NCBI GenBank assembly: GCA_035705985.1
Contig: DASSVP010000197.1
Span: 1 to 9,227, forward strand
From: JACVRW01 sp035705985
GTDB lineage: Bacteria > Actinomycetota > Thermoleophilia > Solirubrobacterales > Thermoleophilaceae
DNA: 9,227 bases
Direction: 5' to 3'
A program made the translations under genes and the position numbers. The notes beneath the pieces were generated by a model, which saw nothing but the letters and a program-made list of their open reading frames with translations, ran no database searches and was not told where the DNA came from. This document shows positions 6,002-9,227 of the stretch, one piece after another. Each line of letters opens with the position of its first letter. The stretch's first letter is position 1.

Positions 6002-6327
6002 CGCGTGTCGCCGCTGCCCTGAAGCACGTTGCGCTCCTTGCGCGAGAGCAGCTTGACGAGGTTTTCCTCGGCGATCTCGTCGAGGTCGAGGCCCGCCTCC
6101 GAGGCGAGCTGCGCCACGTACCAGAGCACGTCCCCGAGCTCGGCGGCGAGCGCGGCCCGGCGCTCGTCCGTCAGCACACCGCCGTCGTCGCGCATCGCCT
6201 TCTTGACCTTCTCCGCCGCCTCGCCTGCCTCGCCGCAGAGGCCGAGGGCCGGATAGGCCAGGTTGTCGCCGGCGTCCGGGTAGACGGCCGTGGCTCGCGA
6301 GCGCTGCTGGTAGTCGGATAGCTCCAC
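5998..6327 (-). CDS. MazG-like nucleotide pyrophosphohydrolase
   Basis: This 109-residue, single-domain all-alpha NTP pyrophosphohydrolase probably hydrolyses a nucleoside triphosphate to the monophosphate and pyrophosphate, as a nucleotide-pool cleaning enzyme. The metal-binding pattern is present: GEAGEAAEKVKK (32-43, with E33, E36 and E39) and ELGDVLWYVAQLA (63-75, with E63 and D66). The family's ending NLVKLLSRKER (89-99) follows. It is much shorter than the two-domain MazG of E. coli and matches the short MazG-like/phage-type group; substrate preference cannot be read. The start is GTG at 6327-6325 without a Shine-Dalgarno; TACGGT lies 7 bases upstream, suggesting a leaderless transcript. 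Its TAG stop overlaps the peroxidase TAG stop in a shared CTAG at 5998-6001. The gene is divergent from the STAS gene. Confidence 0.9.
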   Translation of the reverse strand: MELSDYQQRSRATAVYPDAGDNLAYPALGLCGEAGEAAEKVKKAMRDDGGVLTDERRAALAAELGDVLWYVAQLASEAGLDLDEIAEENLVKLLSRKERNVLQGSGDTR

Positions 6328-6334
6328 GCCGACG

Positions 6335-6340
6335 ACCGTA
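6335..6340 (-). promoter_or_regulatory. Candidate -10 element of the MazG-like gene
   Basis: Minus-strand TACGGT lies 7 bases before the GTG start, the same arrangement as at hflX and the epimerase gene. No clear -35 is seen. Confidence 0.38.
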
Positions 6341-6361
6341 GCGCGTCACGAGGACGTAGGA

Positions 6362-6372
6362 ATACATAGACT
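6362..6372 (+). promoter_or_regulatory. Candidate -10 region of the STAS-pilB transcript
   Basis: An AT-rich patch, ATACATAGACT, stands out in otherwise GC-rich sequence and ends 10 bases before the STAS start. TAGACT (6367-6372) or TACATA (6363-6368) could serve as the -10. A -35 cannot be assigned, and an alternative sigma factor is possible given the gene's function. Confidence 0.35.
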
Positions 6373-6382
6373 GCCGCGTGCC

Positions 6383-6742
6383 GTGACGCCGCTCCAAGTC
6401 GAGCGGACCCGCGTTGATGGACTGGACGTCCTGGTGGTGGAGGGCGAACTCGACATCGCGACGGCTCCGCGCATGATCTCTGCGCTGAACGAAGCGCTTG
6501 CCGAGGGGGATGATCCCCTCGTCGTCGACCTCTCCGAGGTCCTCTTCATGGACTCCACGGGGCTTGCCCTGCTGATCAACGCGAGGCGGCGCGCGCTGCG
6601 CTCCAAGCGGGGCTTCGCGATCGTCTGCCCGGGTGGCCCGATCTCGCGCGTGTTCGAGATCGCGGACATGGTCGAGAGCCTCCGCGTGTGCCCGGATCGG
6701 GAGAGCGCCCGGCGGGCTGCCACCCAAACCGCGAGAGCTTGA
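6383..6742 (+). CDS. STAS-domain anti-sigma factor antagonist (SpoIIAA/RsbV-like)
   Basis: This 119-residue protein consists of a single STAS domain. Family members bind an anti-sigma-factor kinase when unphosphorylated and so free a sigma factor; phosphorylation of one serine switches them off. The signature is complete: VEGELDIATAP (19-29) and VVDLSEVLFMDSTGLALL (47-64), with S58 in MDSTG aligning to the phosphorylated serine. FEIADMVESLRV (91-102) forms the last helix region. The start is GTG at 6383 with no Shine-Dalgarno; the GTG at 6378 is in a different frame. No kinase (RsbW/SpoIIAB-like) or sigma factor gene is in the window. The next gene, a pilus/secretion ATPase, begins 33 bases after the stop on the same strand with no terminator visible, so the two are probably co-transcribed. 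A role coupled to that machine rather than to a sigma factor is possible. Confidence 0.9.
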   Translation: MTPLQVERTRVDGLDVLVVEGELDIATAPRMISALNEALAEGDDPLVVDLSEVLFMDSTGLALLINARRRALRSKRGFAIVCPGGPISRVFEIADMVESLRVCPDRESARRAATQTARA

Positions 6743-6764
6743 ACTAAACCGGCTCGCTGCCGAT

Positions 6765-6769
6765 AGGAG
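6765..6769 (+). promoter_or_regulatory. Ribosome binding site of the PilB/GspE-type gene
   Basis: AGGAG ends 6 bases before the ATG at 6776, an ideal spacing, and fixes the start. Independent translation within a STAS-pilB transcript is therefore expected. Confidence 0.65.
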
Positions 6770-6775
6770 TGGGGT

Positions 6776-8509
6776 ATGGAAGCTCAGGCTGCCTCCGCTG
6801 GGCCGTTCCCCGTTCCGGGCCTCGTCCCGCCCACGAAGCGCACCGGTGTCAAGCGGCGCATCGGAGACGTCATCGTGCAGCTCGGCTTCGCCGAGCGGGA
6901 GCTCGTCGAGCAGGTGGTGGAGCGCGGGCGGGGCGCCGGCATGCCGCTCGGGCGGGCGCTGATCGACGCCGGCATCGTCAACTCCGGGCAGCTCGCGCAG
7001 GCGCTGGCCGAGCGCAACGGGCTCGACTACGTGGACCTCAACGTCTTCGACGTCGACAAGGGCGCCGCCAGCCTCCTCGACGGCGAGAAGGCGCGCCGCT
7101 ACCAAACCATCCCGATCGCCTTCATGGCGGAGCGCACGCTGCTGGTGGCCACCGCGGACCCCGCGAACCTGCTCGCGCTCGACGACATCACGATGGCCAC
7201 GGGCTACGAGGTGCGCCGCGCGGTCGCCTCGCCGGAGGACATCGACGCCCTGGTCGAGCAGCTCGGCACGCTGGCCGGGGCGGTGAGCGAGGTGGAGGAA
7301 GAGGACTCCGAGGCGCAGGTCATCGAGCTGCGCGAGTCGGCCGACGAGGCGCCGGTCGTGAAGCTCGTCCACGCGGTCATGGCCGATGCGGTCCGCCGCG
7401 GCGCCTCCGATGTGCACTTCGAGCCGCGCGGGCAGGACATGCGCGTGCGCTTCCGGGTCGACGGCGTGGTGTTCGATTCGACCACCGTGCCGCGCCATCT
7501 CGTGCCCGGCCTCGTGTCGCGGATCAAGATCATGGCCGAGCTCGACATCGCGGAGAAGCGCCTGCCTCAGGACGGGCGCATCGGCCTGTCGGTGGACGGC
7601 AACTACGTGGACCTACGCGTGGCGACACTGCCGGTGGTCCGCGGCGAGGCGGTCGTGATGCGGATCCTCGACTCGCGCAAGCTCGTCATGACGCTTGACA
7701 GCCTCGGGATGGAAGCGGGCGCGCGCAGGCGCGTCGAGAGCGCGATCGCCGCCACCCACGGCGCGATCCTGGTCACAGGGCCCACCGGCTCCGGCAAGAC
7801 CACCACCCTCTACGCCGCGCTGACCGAGCTGAACACGCCGAACCGCACGATCATCACGGTCGAGGACCCGGTCGAGTACGAGCTCGAGGGCGTGAAGCAG
7901 GTGCAGGTGAACCCTCGCACCGGGCTGACGTTCGCGTCGGGGCTGCGGGCGATGGTTCGCGCCGACCCGGACGTGATCATGGTCGGCGAGGTGCGTGACA
8001 CCGAGACCGCGCAGATCGCCACGGAGTCGGCGCTCACCGGGCACCTCGTGCTCACGACGCTGCACGCGAACGACGCGCCGCTCGCCGCCGCCCGCCTGAT
8101 CGACATGGGCATCGAGCGGTTCCTCGTGACCTCGAGCGTCGAGTGCGTGGTCGCGCAGCGCCTCGTCCGGCGCCTGTGCGAGTGCAAGCAGCCGGTGAAG
8201 CTCACGCGCGCGAGGCTCGCCGAGAACGGCTTCGAGGTCCCGCGCGGCCTGACCGCATTCGAGCCGGGCGGCTGCGTCCGCTGCGGCCACTCCGGCTACA
8301 AGGGCCGCACCGGCCTCTACGAGGTCATGGCGATGACGGACTCGCTGCGCAAGCTGATTCTCGACGGCGCCGGGCACGAGGCGTTGCGCGAGCAGGCGCG
8401 CGCCGAGGGCATGGGCACGCTGCACGAGGACGGCCTCGCGAAGGTACGCGAGGGCGTCACCTCCGTGCCCGAGGTGCTGCGCGTGCTCGGCGAAGCGCGC
8501 GGGACCTAG
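6776..8509 (+). CDS. pilB: Type IV pilus assembly / type II secretion ATPase with N-terminal MshEN domain
   Basis: This 577-residue hexameric ATPase of the GspE/PilB family would power pilin polymerisation or pseudopilus extension at the cytoplasmic face of the membrane. Residues about 26-82 carry two tandem MshEN motifs, starting RIGDVIVQLG and PLGRALIDAG; this domain binds cyclic-di-GMP in some relatives. An N2 linker region reaches about 165, then an acidic linker. The ATPase has SDVHFEP (211-217), Walker A GPTGSGKT (335-342), Asp box TVEDPVEY (361-368), Walker B DVIMVGE (399-405, E405) and His box TGHLVLTTLHAND (421-433). The C-terminal zinc-type motif has C468, C470, C500 and C503, so its first pair is C-x-C instead of the usual C-x-x-C. 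PilB is favoured over GspE only weakly, since no pilin, PilC or secretin gene lies in the window. PilT-type retraction ATPases lack this N-terminal extension. Its stop shares CTAG with the convergent gatD. Confidence 0.92.
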   Translation: MEAQAASAGPFPVPGLVPPTKRTGVKRRIGDVIVQLGFAERELVEQVVERGRGAGMPLGRALIDAGIVNSGQLAQALAERNGLDYVDLNVFDVDKGAASLLDGEKARRYQTIPIAFMAERTLLVATADPANLLALDDITMATGYEVRRAVASPEDIDALVEQLGTLAGAVSEVEEEDSEAQVIELRESADEAPVVKLVHAVMADAVRRGASDVHFEPRGQDMRVRFRVDGVVFDSTTVPRHLVPGLVSRIKIMAELDIAEKRLPQDGRIGLSVDGNYVDLRVATLPVVRGEAVVMRILDSRKLVMTLDSLGMEAGARRRVESAIAATHGAILVTGPTGSGKTTTLYAALTELNTPNRTIITVEDPVEYELEGVKQVQVNPRTGLTFASGLRAMVRADPDVIMVGEVRDTETAQIATESALTGHLVLTTLHANDAPLAAARLIDMGIERFLVTSSVECVVAQRLVRRLCECKQPVKLTRARLAENGFEVPRGLTAFEPGGCVRCGHSGYKGRTGLYEVMAMTDSLRKLILDGAGHEALREQARAEGMGTLHEDGLAKVREGVTSVPEVLRVLGEARGT

Positions 8510-9225
8510 ACGCCCGCCGCGCGGCGCGCCGAGGCGTGGGCCGCATCCTCGAGCTCGTCGTCCTCGAGCGGCTCCAGATCCACGCCGAGGGCCAGCTCGA
8601 TGAGGCGGTCGGCGAGCCAGACGTTCTTCGGCAGCAGCGGGCCGTGGAGGTAGGTGCCGATGACGTTGCCGCGGTGCACGCCCTCGAAGCCGTCCCTGCC
8701 GTTGTTGCCGTGGCCGCTGAGCACGCGGCCCAGCGGCTTCTCGTCCGGGCCGAGATAGGTCCGGCCGCCGTGGTTCTCGAATCCCGCGATCACCCGCGGT
8801 CCCGTGCCGAGGTCGGACTCGATCGCGCAGTTGCCGATCAGCCGCTCGCCCGGTTCGCGCACGGTGCGCAGGTCCACGAGCCCGACGCCGGGGAGCTCCT
8901 CACCGCCCATCTCGTAGGAGTGGCCGAGCAGCTGGTATCCGCCGCAGACGGCGAGCACGACTGCGCCGCGCTCGGCCGCGCGGTGGAGCGCGTCGCGCTT
9001 CGTCCTCGCCATGTCGTGGGCCACCGCGGCCTGGTCGCGGTCCTGGCCGCCGCCCATGTAGAAGAGGTCGTGCGCGGCGTGGTCGAAGGACTCCTCCAGG
9101 CTGGAGGCGGCGTGCTCGAAGCCGAGCCCGCGCCACTCGCAGCGCGCCCGCAGCACCGCGATGTTGCCGCGGTCCGCGTAGATGTTCATGAGCTCGGGGT
9201 AGAGCGAGTGGACCCTCAGCCGCAA
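8506..9225 (-). CDS. gatD: Lipid II isoglutaminyl synthase, glutamine amidotransferase subunit GatD
   Basis: GatD supplies ammonia from glutamine to MurT, which amidates the D-glutamate of lipid II stem peptides at the inner membrane face. The protein (239 residues visible) is a CobB/CobQ-like class I glutaminase. It has the family start LYPELMNIYADRGNI (8-22), MGGGQD (57-62) and the nucleophile C94 in LAVCGGYQLLG. RLIGN (128-132) has an arginine at the position linked to glutamine binding in the staphylococcal enzyme. GFENHGGRTYLG (148-159), GNNGRDGFEG (173-182) and the catalytic histidine H194 in GTYLHGPLLPKN complete it. C94 has the same number as in characterised GatD proteins, so the start is near correct. 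The only start in the window is TTG at 9225-9223, two bases from the edge, so a few upstream codons may be missing. murT is normally directly upstream and would lie beyond the right edge. The C-terminal tail is acidic. Confidence 0.93.
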   Translation of the reverse strand: MRLRVHSLYPELMNIYADRGNIAVLRARCEWRGLGFEHAASSLEESFDHAAHDLFYMGGGQDRDQAAVAHDMARTKRDALHRAAERGAVVLAVCGGYQLLGHSYEMGGEELPGVGLVDLRTVREPGERLIGNCAIESDLGTGPRVIAGFENHGGRTYLGPDEKPLGRVLSGHGNNGRDGFEGVHRGNVIGTYLHGPLLPKNVWLADRLIELALGVDLEPLEDDELEDAAHASARRAAGV

Positions 9226-9227
9226 CT

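Noticed and set aside
3950..7498. Continuous minus-strand open frame of about 1,180 codons opposite hflX, the peroxidase, STAS and pilB genes
   Set aside because: It is antisense to several firmly identified genes, rich in Arg, His, Ala and Leu without recognisable domains. Such long frames are expected opposite GC-rich genes with biased third positions. It also crosses the MazG-like gene in another frame.
1..9227. Mobile elements, CRISPR, toxin-antitoxin or defence island
   Set aside because: No transposase, integrase, direct-repeat array, nuclease-ATPase defence pair or abrupt base-composition change was seen. The MazG-like protein is a nucleotide hydrolase and no toxin gene is next to it.

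Overview
The window looks like chromosomal DNA from a high-GC actinobacterium. GC is roughly 70% by eye, GTG and TTG starts are common, and gene ends are packed tightly. The dapF ... hflX order is a known actinobacterial neighbourhood. A diaminopimelate aminotransferase next to dapF and a type IV pilus/type II secretion ATPase with an anti-sigma-antagonist neighbour would suit the Thermoleophilia (Solirubrobacterales-like) lineage. That placement is inference, since the window has no rRNA or other marker. I see no tRNA, rRNA, CRISPR array, insertion sequence, prophage gene or attachment site, and no gene-free stretch longer than about 100 bases.

Layout, left to right. (1) 1-1956, + strand: the 3' end of dapF, an LL-diaminopimelate aminotransferase gene overlapping it by 14 bases, and a small RNase-H-fold-like (DUF429-like) unknown 2 bases later. 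This reads as one operon centred on diaminopimelate for lysine and peptidoglycan. (2) 1931-2893, - strand: an extended short-chain dehydrogenase/epimerase whose 3' end overlaps the operon's end by 26 bases. (3) 2894-2982: a compact divergent promoter region with a perfect 8-bp dyad. (4) 2983-4323, + strand: hflX, the ribosome-associated GTPase. (5) 4324-4417: a short leader with two competing hairpins. (6) 4418-6001, + strand: a bacterial member of the animal-type heme peroxidase superfamily with its heme-pocket residues intact. (7) 5998-6327, - strand: a MazG-like nucleotide pyrophosphohydrolase, tail-to-tail with the peroxidase. (8) 6383-8509, + strand: a STAS anti-sigma-factor antagonist followed 33 bases later by a PilB/GspE-type ATPase with an N-terminal MshEN domain. 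(9) 8506-9225, - strand: GatD, the glutaminase subunit of lipid II isoglutaminyl synthase. Its partner MurT would be expected just past the right edge.

Two themes connect the genes. Cell-wall precursor chemistry sits at both ends: DAP synthesis on the left and stem-peptide amidation on the right. The STAS-PilB pair may join a partner-switching or phospho-signalling module to a surface-machine ATPase that may also sense cyclic-di-GMP.

The observations most worth a second look are these: serine in place of the second catalytic cysteine of DapF; a repeated promoter layout suggesting leaderless mRNAs; the STAS-PilB(MshEN) pair; the signal-less animal-type peroxidase; an altered CxC zinc motif in PilB; and two convergent gene pairs that share a CTAG as overlapping stop codons. 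I did not find a clear, wholly undescribed multi-gene system.
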